A DNA stretch of 64,000 nt, taken from contig JAVBXN010000047.1 of assembly GCA_030824515.1 (NCBI GenBank), positions 16,602-80,601 of the forward strand, given 5' to 3'. Source of the stretch: Pelobacter sp. GTDB lineage: Bacteria; Desulfobacterota; Desulfuromonadia; Geobacterales; Pseudopelobacteraceae. The notes below the pieces were generated by a model. It ran no database searches, was not told the origin of the DNA, and saw only the letters and a program-made list of their open reading frames with translations. Of this stretch, positions 1 through 10,677 are shown piece by piece (positions within the stretch are counted from its first letter, which is position 1; every line of letters begins with the position of its first letter). A program made the translations under genes and the position numbers.

Positions 1-217
1 TGGCCACGCACTGGGCACTGGCCCGGTCGGTGGCGATGATGATATAACCCACCCGGTCACCGGCAATACCTACAATTCCGGTTACATCCGAGTCTACCGG
101 CTCGACTTTCTTTTCAACCTTTCCCGCCAGCAGGTCAATATTCATATAGCTTTTGAATGTGTCCTGCGTAGCTGACATGATAGTGAACATGATTTCTTCG
201 AACGAAATAGCTGCCAA
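1..217 (-). CDS. CheX-like chemotaxis phosphatase domain protein, 3' part cut by window edge
   Basis: The minus strand opens with a GGAGGG ribosome site followed by a TTG codon at 217. The frame stays open to the window edge, giving 72 residues. The start of the protein (AAISFEEIMFTIM), then an acidic stretch and DVTGIVGIAGDRVGYIII, fit the N-terminal half of the CheC/CheX family. These small proteins dephosphorylate CheY-P or other receiver domains; in Geobacter-type genomes stand-alone CheX proteins are common. The catalytic E-x2-N part, if present, lies beyond the edge. The gene follows the cytochrome gene by 23 bases on the same strand, so it may be co-transcribed with the oxidase operon. 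The TTG start is inferred from the ribosome site; no ATG is better placed. Confidence 0.65.
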   Translation of the reverse strand, partial: MAAISFEEIMFTIMSATQDTFKSYMNIDLLAGKVEKKVEPVDSDVTGIVGIAGDRVGYIIIATDRASAQCVA

Positions 218-240
218 TTTGATACCCTCCGGAAGTTTTG

Positions 241-738
241 TTATTTCAAGGATAATACATACTCGACCAGGCTTTCAATCTGTTCCCGGCTGATCTGACT
301 GCTGAAAGCGGGCATTCCGCCAGGGCGTCCCTCGGCAATACTCTTGGTGATGTCCAGGCGCTCCTTGCCGTATCTGAATTTCGAGACCGTCAGGTCAGGC
401 CCGATGCCCCCCTTGGCGGCTTCGCCGTGGCATGCGACACACAGGTTACCGTAAAGCTGTTTCCCTGCGGCGATGTATGTCTCAATCTTGTGTCCGCTCC
501 CGGCAACACCGGCCCCGGAGACCTCGGCAGCCATATGCGCGGTCTGCTTCATCTCGTCACGCGCCTTCCTGGCCGCATCGGCCTCCGACCGGGAGCTCCA
601 GCCGCTGAACAGATAATACCCCATGTAAATCACGCCCCAGACCACCAGCAGAACGAACAGAACGCGAAAAATGCCGGGAGACTTTTTTTCGTCGCGATAC
701 TTGATTCCATCATAATCTTGCCCTTGCTGATCAGACAT
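241..738 (-). CDS. Membrane-anchored monoheme cytochrome c, CcoP-like subunit
   Basis: This 165-residue protein has one membrane segment at about residues 23-46, then a charged linker, then a single class I cytochrome c domain. The heme site is CVACH at residues 100-104, and the Met ligand is probably in GGMPAF near residue 142. The N-terminus (QDYDGIKYRDEK before the helix) resembles CcoP of cbb3 oxidases, which normally carries two heme domains and about 300 residues. This version is half the usual size. It is the last gene of a ccoN-ccoO-ccoQ-like run, so it probably passes electrons to the oxidase. The start ATG has GGAG about 11 bases upstream. The missing second heme may be compensated by the extra heme domain in the CcoO-like subunit; that is inference. 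Confidence 0.85.
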   Translation of the reverse strand: MSDQQGQDYDGIKYRDEKKSPGIFRVLFVLLVVWGVIYMGYYLFSGWSSRSEADAARKARDEMKQTAHMAAEVSGAGVAGSGHKIETYIAAGKQLYGNLCVACHGEAAKGGIGPDLTVSKFRYGKERLDITKSIAEGRPGGMPAFSSQISREQIESLVEYVLSLK

Positions 739-761
739 ATCGAGCGCTCCTTTGATAAATA

Positions 762-902
762 TCAGTCATCCTTAAGCATCCTGTACTTGGGATCTTCAAG
801 TTTCTGCTTACGATTTTTCCTGAAGGTCGCCACTGCAATAAAGACCAGTATCAACAGCAGTAATGCGGTCAGGAGCAAAAAGACAAGCCGCGCGTCAATC
901 AT
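762..902 (-). CDS. CcoQ-like small membrane subunit of cbb3 oxidase
   Basis: A 46-residue ORF starts at an ATG overlapping the end of the CcoO gene by eight bases. It encodes one hydrophobic helix (about residues 5-26) and then a basic/acidic tail with EDPKYRMLKDD. A short single-helix protein with an E-x-PKYRML-type tail between ccoO and ccoP genes is typical of CcoQ-like subunits, which stabilise the oxidase and its contact with CcoP. The overlap with ccoO suggests translational coupling. The call rests on size, topology, tail and position; sequence conservation in this family is low. Confidence 0.7.
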   Translation of the reverse strand: MIDARLVFLLLTALLLLILVFIAVATFRKNRKQKLEDPKYRMLKDD

Positions 903-1782
903 CCTGCTTACCCAGCTTGATCAGTGTCACCAGTTTCCAGATCTTCCGTTCGTCGAGCATCCCGCTGAAGGCCGGCATTCCGTTGGCCTCAATGCCGTTG
1001 GCGATGATCGCAAACAGATCGGCGTCGGACCTAGCAGACCCTTTCAAAGAAGGCCCCAGCGTGCCCTCACGCTTGACGCCATGACAGGAGGCGCAATCCT
1101 TGGCATATATCGACAGCGCCTCGGCCTTGACCGTATTCAGGTCATTATATGGATTGTTCAGCACGTCCTGCAACTTCGGACCGTTGGACGCCTTACTGAC
1201 CGGAAGATCGGTTCCCAGCTTGCGCATATAGGCGATGATGGCGTCCATTTCGCTCTTCCCCTTAAGCTCATCCAGATCGGCCTGGGTATAGGGAAATTTC
1301 AGCAGTTTCATCTTGCGTTCCGAGTAGCTGGTATCAAGCGGAGCGTTAAGGAACGCGTAAGCCGGCATGTTCGATGCTGGAACTACCGACTGCGGATTTT
1401 CCATATGCTTGTGGTGCCACATCCCTTTCGGGTCCGGATATTTCAGTCCGATATGGGCCAGATCCGGTCCGGTGCGTCTGGATCCCCACAGATGCGGGCG
1501 ATCGTAGACGAATTCGCCTGACCTGGAGTAACCGCCGCCATAGCCATAGCGCTCCACATCGGCAGCCAGGGTGCGCACCGTTTGGGAATGGCAATTGTTG
1601 CAGCCTTCCCGCATGTATATATCACGCCCTTCCTGCTGCAGCGGGGTATAGGGTTTCACCTCGGCAATCCGGTCTCCGGGACCGTTGATCCACTTGAACG
1701 GAGCAATCATCGTAACGGTAGTGCCGACCATGATCACCACGAATGCCAGGATTATAAAGATAACGGGATTTTTTTCCAGCAT
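895..1782 (-). CDS. ccoO: cbb3 oxidase cytochrome c subunit CcoO with an extra C-terminal cytochrome c domain
   Basis: The 295-residue protein has an N-terminal membrane helix (about 7-27) and a CcoO-type cytochrome domain with CNNCH at residues 61-65. The CcoO signature after it (SQTVR, then YGYGGGYSRSGEF) and the NMPAYAFL Met-ligand region follow. A second heme site, CASCH, lies at about 230-234 with GMPAF near 271. Normal CcoO is a monoheme protein of about 200-240 residues, so the last 90 residues are an added cytochrome module. Since the following CcoP-like gene has only one heme, the second CcoP heme may have moved onto CcoO. The gene lies 25 bases after ccoN and overlaps the ccoQ-like ORF. 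Role: electron transfer from periplasmic cytochromes to the CcoN heme-copper centre. Confidence 0.9.
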   Translation of the reverse strand: MLEKNPVIFIILAFVVIMVGTTVTMIAPFKWINGPGDRIAEVKPYTPLQQEGRDIYMREGCNNCHSQTVRTLAADVERYGYGGGYSRSGEFVYDRPHLWGSRRTGPDLAHIGLKYPDPKGMWHHKHMENPQSVVPASNMPAYAFLNAPLDTSYSERKMKLLKFPYTQADLDELKGKSEMDAIIAYMRKLGTDLPVSKASNGPKLQDVLNNPYNDLNTVKAEALSIYAKDCASCHGVKREGTLGPSLKGSARSDADLFAIIANGIEANGMPAFSGMLDERKIWKLVTLIKLGKQDD

Positions 1783-1807
1783 GGTAAAGTCCTCGTTCCG
1801 TGGAGTA

Positions 1808-3208
1808 TTATGGTTTGGCTGCCTGCGTAACTACACCTTTTTGAAAGGTTTTGTAGATATTGTAAATGAACACCAGCAGGCCGGCCAGGTAGATGAAACC
1901 GCTTACCGCCCGCATCTTGTAATAGGGAAAGATTGCGATCATGGTTTCCATGAAGCTGTAATGCAATGAACCGTCGGGATTTGTCGCCAGCAGCATGCTG
2001 GCCTGCTGGACACCGGCGATCCACATCGTAACGGAATAGATCAGCTGCCCGACCAGAACCAGCCAGAAATGAATATCGGCCAACCTGGTGCTGTATATTT
2101 CGGAATCGTTCATCTTGGAAACGGCATAGTAGATGGCCGCGAACAGCACCATCGAAACCCAGCCCAGCGCCCCCATGTGGACGTGCCCCGGAACCCAGTC
2201 GGTATAGTGGATAAAAGCGGAAAAGGTGCGCACCGCCTGCATCGGTCCCTGCAGGGTCTGCAAACCATAGAAGGTGATGCCGCAGATCAGGAATTTGACC
2301 AGGTAGTTGGTCTTGAGCTGCTCCCATTGGCCATTCATGGTCAGATAGCCGTTAAATACCGCCCCCCAGGACGGGGCGATCAGCATGATCGAGAAAGCCA
2401 TCGCCAGTGTCTGGATCCAGTCCGGCACCGGTGTCCAGAGCAGATGATGCGCTCCCGTCCAAAGATACATGAATATCAGGCTCCAGAAAGCGACAATCCC
2501 CATACGGTGGCTGAAAATCGGGTTGCCGGTCACCTTGGGGAGGAAATAGTAGAATATGGCCAGGGGGGGCGTGGTCAGCACCATAGCAACCGCATTGTGT
2601 CCGTACCACCACTGCACATTGGCATCATTGGTTCCGGCAAAGGCTGAATATGACTTGAACAGATGCAGCGGCACCCCCAGGTTGTTGATCACGTACAGCA
2701 CGGTGACCCCGACCAGGGTGGCCATGATGTACCAGAGCGAAATATACATCTGCTCTTCCTTGCGTCTGAGGATCGTCATGAAGACATTGATCGAAAACAG
2801 CACCCAGATAATCGCGACCACGATCGCCAGTGGCCATTCCAGCTCGGCATATTCCTTGGTGCGGTTAAAGCCCATTGCCAGAGTCACCGCAGCGGAGGCA
2901 ATGCCGATATTGAAGAGCCAGAGCGTCACCCTGGCCAACCCCGGACTCCAGAGCGGTGACCTGGTGAGCCGTTGCGTGATGTAGAAGAAGAGCGCGATGA
3001 AGCTGCCGATCCCCCAGCCGAAAATGCCCGCATTGGTATGAATGGGCCGCAGACGGCCATAGGTCAGGTATGGCGCGACATTAAGCTGCGGCCAGGCAAG
3101 CTGCAGCGAAATCAGGATTCCGACCAGAACGGCCACAGTTCCCCAGACAATACTCCAGATGATGAAACCTTTGACCGAGTCATCATAGTACCGCGTTGGT
3201 GCATGCAT
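1808..3208 (-). CDS. ccoN: cbb3-type cytochrome c oxidase catalytic subunit I
   Basis: This 466-residue polytopic membrane protein is the heme-copper oxygen-reducing subunit. The histidine ligands are visible in order: RPIHTNAGIFGW (low-spin heme b), WWYGHNAVA and GAHHLLWTP (CuB), and HVHMGALGW (heme b3 and b). The length is slightly below most CcoN proteins (about 470-540). It is the first gene of the oxidase operon; the ATG has AGGAG nine bases upstream. Upstream, between 3209 and 3304, there is a weak TTGAAA/CATAAA promoter candidate and a repeated GGACAAT heptamer that could be a regulator site. cbb3 oxidases have high oxygen affinity, so this fits microaerobic respiration or oxygen detoxification in a mainly anaerobic organism. 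Confidence 0.95.
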   Translation of the reverse strand: MHAPTRYYDDSVKGFIIWSIVWGTVAVLVGILISLQLAWPQLNVAPYLTYGRLRPIHTNAGIFGWGIGSFIALFFYITQRLTRSPLWSPGLARVTLWLFNIGIASAAVTLAMGFNRTKEYAELEWPLAIVVAIIWVLFSINVFMTILRRKEEQMYISLWYIMATLVGVTVLYVINNLGVPLHLFKSYSAFAGTNDANVQWWYGHNAVAMVLTTPPLAIFYYFLPKVTGNPIFSHRMGIVAFWSLIFMYLWTGAHHLLWTPVPDWIQTLAMAFSIMLIAPSWGAVFNGYLTMNGQWEQLKTNYLVKFLICGITFYGLQTLQGPMQAVRTFSAFIHYTDWVPGHVHMGALGWVSMVLFAAIYYAVSKMNDSEIYSTRLADIHFWLVLVGQLIYSVTMWIAGVQQASMLLATNPDGSLHYSFMETMIAIFPYYKMRAVSGFIYLAGLLVFIYNIYKTFQKGVVTQAAKP

Positions 3209-3304
3209 TAATCCGCTCCTTTTGGTAAGTCGAAAACTTATGCCGTTTTATGTAGGAATACTTCGTTATTTCAATTGTCCCGATTGTCCGGAGCACGAGC
3301 TATA

Positions 3305-5335
3305 TCAGAGCGCCTTGCCGGCAACCTTGAATACGAAGTCATAGGTGAGGATATCTTCCCATAAAAAGCCCTTGGCGGTGGAGCGGGTGTCATCGCTGTC
3401 ACTGTAAGGCTTGCCTGGAATGTAGAACCAGTTCATGATCGCTTCACCGGACGAACGCAGGACTATCCAGTATTTACCCGGTTTCAAACGGCTGCCGGAA
3501 TCGGCCGGAAAGCCGAAATCCACCCAGTAATAACCAGGCTTGCGGGAGATGCTTTCCAGAGAAACCATCTGTGATCGAATGCCATCCAGAATATTCGGAC
3601 GGCCGCCGTCATCCCTGACCAGATCGACATATACATTACCATCGCCGCCGAATTTACGCATCGCCAGAGATACTTTATCCAGAGACATGCCGTTTTTCAG
3701 ATTGAAGGCCTGGGCAAATATGTACTTGGAAGTTACATACTCCGAAGTTTCCTTGTCAAGTATCCGGGTGCCCACATCACCCTGGACGCTGTAACCGTCC
3801 ACCAGATTCGGGAACTCCATGTTTCCGAAGAGCATCGCGGAACCGCCGGCCGGCTTTGAAGGTTTCTTGCCCGCAGGCCGATCCGCTTCCAGCTTTGCTA
3901 TGCGCTCCGCCTCAGCTTTTTCCCAGGCCAATCGTTTATTTTCAGCGTCCCGGCGGGCTTTGCGTTCCTCCTCGGCCTTCAGCTTGGCCAGGCGTTCAGC
4001 TTCTTTCCTTTCTTTTGCAAGCCGGTCCCTTTCACTTTGCTCCAGCGCCCTGCGTTCCTGATCGGCTTTCAGCGCTGCCAGCCTTTCTGCTTTAAGCCGT
4101 TCCTGTTCGGCGCGCTCCACTCGCAGGCGCTCCTGCTCGACTCGCTGCCGCTCTGCCAGTTCAAGTTTCAAACGTTCCTTTTCAGCACGTTCCAGCGCTT
4201 CACGTTCGGTTTTTTCCCGGGCAATACGCTCCTGTTCACGTTTTTTCAGCTCCACCCTGGAACTTTCCAAAGCAGCGTCCGGGCCTGAAACTGTTGTTTT
4301 CGCGGCCACCAGATTACTGATGATATAAGATCTCGGGGCCTTGCCGGTGCTCTTCACCGCCAGCTTGATGCTGTCGGACAGGAAAGATCCCTCGATCAGT
4401 TCGGAGTAACGCGGCAGATAAGGGGTGCCGCGCCAGGTATCGTTGATATCCCTGGAATCCAGTCCATGGGACTGCTTGATATGTCGGGATGATGTGAACT
4501 GCCGCGATTGCTGGGGGTCATACTGAAGCCAGCCCAGATCGGGAAAATAGATCTCCATCCAGGCATGCCCCCCCTGCCCCATGCTCTGAACGATCGTGTT
4601 CCTGTTGTCGATCGGCACCTTCCAGGAGTCTTTCAGGGTAATACCACCCACGATACGGGCCGGTATGCCCACACTGCGCAACAGGGCTATGCTTAGGTGG
4701 GCAAAGTTTTGGCAATTGCCGCTCCTGGTTTCAAGGGTATACAATGCGTCATATTTGGGGGGATTGAAAGTGTACTTGATCGAATCGCTGACGTGGTTGG
4801 TAATAACCGAAACCGCCTCGTACTCGTTTTTTGCATCCGCGGTCAATCTCCGGGCCAGCTCGACAATCTCCGGGGATTCGGATTGAACCATCCCGGTTGA
4901 TTGAAGGTAGAACGCATCGTCGCCGGAGACCTTGCCGATCGGAAACGGGGTGCGGCTTTCCATGGCGGAGAGTTCGGAACGGACCTGAACGGTATAACTG
5001 AGATTGATTCTAATGTCGCTGGCAAGCCTGTCCCAGACGACTTTTTGAAAGCGGTTCCCGAATTTGTCCTGTTCGATCGATGAGCTTGTGGGTTGGGGTG
5101 AGATGTCGGTCTTCTGGGAATCCAAGGACTGGGTGACGCTCCTGCTGTGAAATTCGGCCGGCAGGGCAAAGCGGAACGTGAAGGAATCCACCTCACCCTT
5201 ATCGACACTGAACTCCATCTGCTGGCGCATGGCAATACGGCTGTTGAGGCCGCCTTCCAGCATGAGAGTTTTGGCCCCGGCGGCAGAGGCTAAAAAAAGC
5301 ACTGCCGCCGCGACCAGGATCATGAGCCGCTGCAT
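3305..5335 (-). CDS. Secreted transglutaminase-like protein with long charged helical arm
   Basis: The 676-residue protein begins with a signal peptide (hydrophobic to about residue 21, ending SAAGA). A transglutaminase-like fold follows, with the catalytic set visible: Cys in SGNCQNFAHL (about 208), His in GGHAWMEIYF (about 255) and Asp in LQYDPQQS (about 275). Residues about 360-495 are almost entirely Glu, Arg, Lys, Ala and Leu, with a repeating E-R-x-x-x-E-x pattern typical of a coiled coil or a stable single alpha helix. A further globular domain of about 175 residues closes the chain (GKYWIVLRSSGEAIMNWF region), perhaps a beta-sandwich. GGGAGGG precedes the ATG. Bacterial members of this family act as peptidases or cross-linkers in the envelope; the substrate cannot be told. 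The arm could place the two domains about 20 nm apart. Confidence 0.8.
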   Translation of the reverse strand: MQRLMILVAAAVLFLASAAGAKTLMLEGGLNSRIAMRQQMEFSVDKGEVDSFTFRFALPAEFHSRSVTQSLDSQKTDISPQPTSSSIEQDKFGNRFQKVVWDRLASDIRINLSYTVQVRSELSAMESRTPFPIGKVSGDDAFYLQSTGMVQSESPEIVELARRLTADAKNEYEAVSVITNHVSDSIKYTFNPPKYDALYTLETRSGNCQNFAHLSIALLRSVGIPARIVGGITLKDSWKVPIDNRNTIVQSMGQGGHAWMEIYFPDLGWLQYDPQQSRQFTSSRHIKQSHGLDSRDINDTWRGTPYLPRYSELIEGSFLSDSIKLAVKSTGKAPRSYIISNLVAAKTTVSGPDAALESSRVELKKREQERIAREKTEREALERAEKERLKLELAERQRVEQERLRVERAEQERLKAERLAALKADQERRALEQSERDRLAKERKEAERLAKLKAEEERKARRDAENKRLAWEKAEAERIAKLEADRPAGKKPSKPAGGSAMLFGNMEFPNLVDGYSVQGDVGTRILDKETSEYVTSKYIFAQAFNLKNGMSLDKVSLAMRKFGGDGNVYVDLVRDDGGRPNILDGIRSQMVSLESISRKPGYYWVDFGFPADSGSRLKPGKYWIVLRSSGEAIMNWFYIPGKPYSDSDDTRSTAKGFLWEDILTYDFVFKVAGKAL

Positions 5336-5387
5336 GGATATCCCTCCCGGCCAGGGTCTGAAGATTTAACGGCTGGCTGCAAACCGG

Positions 5388-5418
5388 AAAAAAGTTTATC
5401 GCAAATGAGTTTATTTGC
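5388..5418 (-). terminator. Weak candidate terminator after guaA
   Basis: GCAAAT at 5401-5406 pairs with ATTTGC at 5413-5418, and on the minus strand the hairpin is followed by GATAAACTTTTTT. It sits 14 bases after the guaA stop codon. The stem is short and AT-rich, so the call is weak. Confidence 0.35.
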
Positions 5419-5431
5419 AACTACGAGCGGA

Positions 5432-6993
5432 TCACTCCCACTCAATGGTTGCCGGTGGTTTGCTGGATATGTCGTAAACCACGCGGTTGACACCCTTTAC
5501 CTCGTTTATGATCCGGCCGCTGATGCGCGCCAGGTCTTCATACGGCATCGGATACCACCCGGCAGTCATGAAGTCCTTGGTCTCGACCGCCCTCAAGGCA
5601 ACTACATATTCGTAGGTCCGCCCATCACCCATGACGCCGACGCTCTTGACCGGCAGGAACACCGCAAAAGCCTGGCTGATCTTGTCGTAATGCCCGGACG
5701 AATACAACTCCTCGATGTAGATCGCATCGGCCCGGCGCAGGATATCGGCATATTCCTTTTTCACCTCGCCCAGGATGCGGACACCCAACCCCGGCCCGGG
5801 AAAAGGATGTCTCCAGACCATCTGCCGCGGCAGGCCCAGTTCTTCCCCGATGGCCCGCACCTCGTCCTTGAACAGTTCGCGCAGCGGTTCCAGCAGTTTG
5901 AGTTTCATATAGTCAGGCAGTCCGCCGACGTTGTGGTGACTCTTGATATTGTGGGCCTTACCGGTTTTGGCTCCGGCCGATTCGATCACGTCGGGATAAA
6001 TGGTGCCCTGGGCCAGCCAGTTGGCGTCCTTGATCCTGTTGGACTCTTCATCAAAGATTTCAACGAAAAGCCCGCCGATGATCTTGCGTTTTTTCTCCGG
6101 ATCGCTCTCCCCGGTCAGAGCCGATAAAAAGCGCTCTTCCGCATCGACCCGGATAACCTTGACTCCCAGGTTTTCAGCAAAAGTAGCCATGACCTGGTCG
6201 CCTTCACCCAATCGCAGCAGCCCGTTATCCACAAAGACGCAGGTCAGCTGGTCTCCGATTGCGCGGTGTATCAGCGCGGCGGCCACCGAAGAATCGACAC
6301 CGCCCGAAAGCCCCAGAATTACCTGGTCACTGCCGACCTGGCGACTGATACGCTCTACCGCGTCATCGATTATCCGGCCTGGAGTCCACTGTCCGTTGCA
6401 GCCGCAAATCGTGCGGACAAAGGTGTCTATCAGTTGCTCCCCGCGTGGGGTATGATTCACCTCGGGATGGAACTGCACTCCATAGAGGTTCCTGCCCACA
6501 TCCTGAATGGCGCAGACCGGCGCGTTGGCTGTTGCCGCAACCACCTCGAAACCGGCGGGAACCCTTGAAACGTGGTCGCCATGGCTCATCCAGACCGGAC
6601 TTTTACCCTCCAGGTAGAAGTTTTCAAAAAGCGGACCCGGCTGCCCCACCGCCAACAGTTCGGCATGCCCGAACTCCCGTTTGCCGGCGGGAACGACCTC
6701 ACCGCCGAAATGGCGGCTCATCAACTGCATGCCGTAGCAAATCCCCAGAACCGGCACGCCGAGCTCGAACAGTTCCTCGGCCACCGACGGCGCGCCATCT
6801 TCGTAAACCGACTTGGGACCGCCCGAAAGAATGATCCCGTTGGGAGCAAAGCTGCGGATTTCCGACATTGCCATATCAAAGGGGTGCAGCTCACAATAGA
6901 CATGCGCTTCACGCACCCGGCGGGCAATCAGCTGGGTATACTGGGAACCGAAATCCAGGATCAGGATCTTCTGGCTGTGGATATCGCTTGCCA

Positions 6994-6994
<1 letters not shown>
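5432..6994 (-). CDS. guaA: GMP synthase (glutamine-hydrolysing)
   Basis: The 520-residue enzyme converts XMP to GMP using ATP and ammonia taken from glutamine. The N-terminal class I amidotransferase domain has the nucleophile Cys86 in GICYGMQLM and the His/Glu pair in [11 protein letters not shown]. The ATP pyrophosphatase domain follows with the P-loop [11 protein letters not shown]. The C-terminal dimerisation domain ends KPPATIEWE, as in the family. Length matches (510-530). The gene is coupled to guaB: its ATG shares a base with the guaB stop (TAATG), so the two enzymes from IMP to GMP are one operon. Confidence 0.98.
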
Positions 6995-8532
<1,538 letters not shown>

Positions 8533-8567
8533 AAGGGGGTATACAAACGGCTGGGCCATTCATTGGT

Positions 8568-9512
8568 TCAATCGCCGTCGCCAATGATGTCGGCAAACGC
8601 CTCAAAGTAACCCGGATGGTAAAGCTTCTTCTCTCCGCGCATTATTCTGACCGCTTCAACCGGAGGGGAGGCCGGACGGTAGGGACGGTCCATGGTCAGT
8701 GCGCAATAGGTATCGCAGATCGCACCGATCTGGGCGCTTGTCGGGATTTCACTCTCGTACAATTGGCGGGGATATCCGGTCCCATTGTAGCGTTCGTGAT
8801 GATCCAGCACCATCGAGAGGGAAACCGGATCAGACAACCCGATCTGGTGCAGCATCTTATGACCGTTGCGCGGATGGTGCCTGACGCGCAGATATTCCTT
8901 GGGGGTGAGTGCATCACGCTTTTCATGGATATCGTACGAGACATCCAGCATGCCGATATCGTGCAGCATGGCGCCGACACCGATCGGGACCAGTTCTTCG
9001 GGAGTCATGCCGAACAGCTTCCTGTGCATGAACATGGCAAGTATGGCAACCTGGGCGCTGTGCTTGAAGAGGTACACCTCGTAATGTCTGAATTTTGAAA
9101 GCAGCTCCAGCAGATCGAGTCGATCGTCTATGAGGAATTCGTGCTGGTCGAGAAAACTCCGGCATTTGTCGCAGATTCCCGGCCGGGCCGGATTTTTGAA
9201 CACCTCGCCGATATCACTCATCATGATATGGCTGAGAACCAGGTTTTTGGAGGTGCGGGAGATCTTCTCGTTACCACAGATATGCTTGAGGTTGCTCTCC
9301 ACATAGAGCAGCACTTCATCGGAATTACAGCTGTCCACATAGACGAATTCCACGCCGCTTTGCCGCAAACGTTCCAGTCCGCTTTCCGAAAGGTCCGTTT
9401 CTCCATTTCGATATAGCGTATAATTCACCCCCTGTTTCACATAGAGATCAACAGCGGGAAAATATTCCGGCTCGATTGAATCAAGCACAATCGGTGAAAA
9501 ATTTTTTGCCAT
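8568..9512 (-). CDS. HD-GYP domain phosphodiesterase, probably for cyclic di-GMP
   Basis: The 314-residue cytoplasmic protein has an N-terminal part of about 150 residues of the DUF3391/HD-GYP companion type (KQGVNYTLYRNGE, then GVEFVYVD) and a C-terminal HD-GYP domain. The conserved blocks are present: HSAQVAILA, LHDIGMLDV (the HD pair), HHPRNGHKML, DHHERYNGTGYPR (the GYP motif) and AICDTYCALTMDRPYR. All metal-binding residues seem intact, so it should hydrolyse c-di-GMP. It has no receiver domain. GAGG lies about nine bases before the ATG. A GAGAGGC inverted repeat (9538-9565) lies in the gap to the upstream peptidase gene. Cyclic di-GMP control fits a genome with type IV pili, but no direct link is visible. 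Confidence 0.9.
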   Translation of the reverse strand: MAKNFSPIVLDSIEPEYFPAVDLYVKQGVNYTLYRNGETDLSESGLERLRQSGVEFVYVDSCNSDEVLLYVESNLKHICGNEKISRTSKNLVLSHIMMSDIGEVFKNPARPGICDKCRSFLDQHEFLIDDRLDLLELLSKFRHYEVYLFKHSAQVAILAMFMHRKLFGMTPEELVPIGVGAMLHDIGMLDVSYDIHEKRDALTPKEYLRVRHHPRNGHKMLHQIGLSDPVSLSMVLDHHERYNGTGYPRQLYESEIPTSAQIGAICDTYCALTMDRPYRPASPPVEAVRIMRGEKKLYHPGYFEAFADIIGDGD

Positions 9513-9603
9513 GTAAACCAGCCTCTATCTGCAGTCAGAGAGGCAGCACTCATCAGCCGCCTCTCCTGAACCAGTTTTTAGGTCCGGCAGATCATGCATG
9601 CAC

Positions 9604-10677
9604 TCATCTCGGGATGAACTCTTCCCTTGAGGAGATCGAAGCCAGTGCCGCCACGATCAGCCTGGCGGCGTTTTCCAGATCCGCCAGCGAAACCGTCTCA
9701 ACCGGTGTGTGCATATAGCGGAGCGGAATCTTGACCAGTGCGGTGGCCACTCCGCCGCGCGATATCTGCATCACGTTGGCGTCGGTGCCGGTAGCGCGGG
9801 GGGTGGCGGTGTGCTGTATGGAGATTTTTTCTTTCTCGGCGGTTTTTGAGAGCAGCTCGAACAGATGCGGATTGATATTGGCGCCACGGGCCAGGATCGG
9901 ACCCTTGCCGAGCGCTACTTCACCGTTGTGCTTTTTCTCCACGTCCGGCTGGTCCGTGGCAAAGTCCACCTCCACGCAGATTCCCACATCCGGGTTGATC
10001 GTATAGCAACTGGTGGTGCCGCCGCGCAGCCCGATCTCCTCCTGAACCGACGAGACCCCGTACAGGTCAATCGACAGTTTGCCGGCGGATGCGGCTACCA
10101 GGCGAAGCACTTCAGCCACCACGAAACAGCCGGCCTTGTCGTCAAAACCGCGCGAGGCGACCCGGTCGCCCTGCAGGCGGGTAAACGCGCTTTCAAATGT
10201 GACGGCATCCCCTACCCTCACCAGTTTTTGGGCCTCTTTTTTGTCCTGAGCACCGATATCGATATACTGCGACTCCAGTTTCACCACCGTTTCACGGTCC
10301 TTATTGTCCATCAGGTGGATCGGCTTTTTTCCGATCACCCCGGGCAACGGACCGGCGGAGGTGTGGACATTGACCCGTTTGCCGGGAGTCAGATGGGCAT
10401 CCACGCCGCCGACCGCGGCAAAATACAGGAAACCTTTGTCATCGATATATTTGACTTGCAGTCCGATCTCGTCGGTGTGACCGACGATCATCACCCGCGG
10501 CAGGTTTTTACCCTTGCCGCTGATGCGACCGAAGACGTTGCCCATCACATCGGTGGTCAACTCATCGCAGAAGGGAGCCACGTAATCGCGGAAAATCCGT
10601 TGGGCCGGTTGTTCATAACCTGACGGACTGGGGGCATCGAGCAGTTTTTCGAGAAACTTCAGTGAATCTTTGCGCAT
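9604..10677 (-). CDS. M42 family metallo-aminopeptidase (glutamyl aminopeptidase/FrvX type)
   Basis: The 357-residue protein matches the M42 peptidase family, which makes large tetrahedral cytoplasmic aminopeptidases with two metal ions. Visible metal and catalytic residues in order: His in VGHTDEIGL, Asp in GFDDKAGCF, Glu pair in VQEEIGLRGG, Asp in VEVDFATDQPD and His in PLRYMHTPVE. The N-terminus (FLEKLLDAPSPSGYE) is also typical. The first 19 bases overlap the end of the radical SAM gene, so the two are translated from one mRNA with rnc upstream. Start ATG at 10677 is taken because it fits the family N-terminus. Confidence 0.92.
   Translation of the reverse strand: MRKDSLKFLEKLLDAPSPSGYEQPAQRIFRDYVAPFCDELTTDVMGNVFGRISGKGKNLPRVMIVGHTDEIGLQVKYIDDKGFLYFAAVGGVDAHLTPGKRVNVHTSAGPLPGVIGKKPIHLMDNKDRETVVKLESQYIDIGAQDKKEAQKLVRVGDAVTFESAFTRLQGDRVASRGFDDKAGCFVVAEVLRLVAASAGKLSIDLYGVSSVQEEIGLRGGTTSCYTINPDVGICVEVDFATDQPDVEKKHNGEVALGKGPILARGANINPHLFELLSKTAEKEKISIQHTATPRATGTDANVMQISRGGVATALVKIPLRYMHTPVETVSLADLENAARLIVAALASISSREEFIPR

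Noticed and set aside
427..1521. 364-codon plus-strand open frame over the cytochrome genes
   Set aside because: It is antisense to two cytochromes with perfect heme motifs, has no recognisable domain and arises from GC-rich codon use.
9538..9565. GAGAGGC inverted repeat before the HD-GYP gene as cyclic di-GMP riboswitch or terminator
   Set aside because: It lacks the conserved core of known c-di-GMP riboswitches and has no T run.
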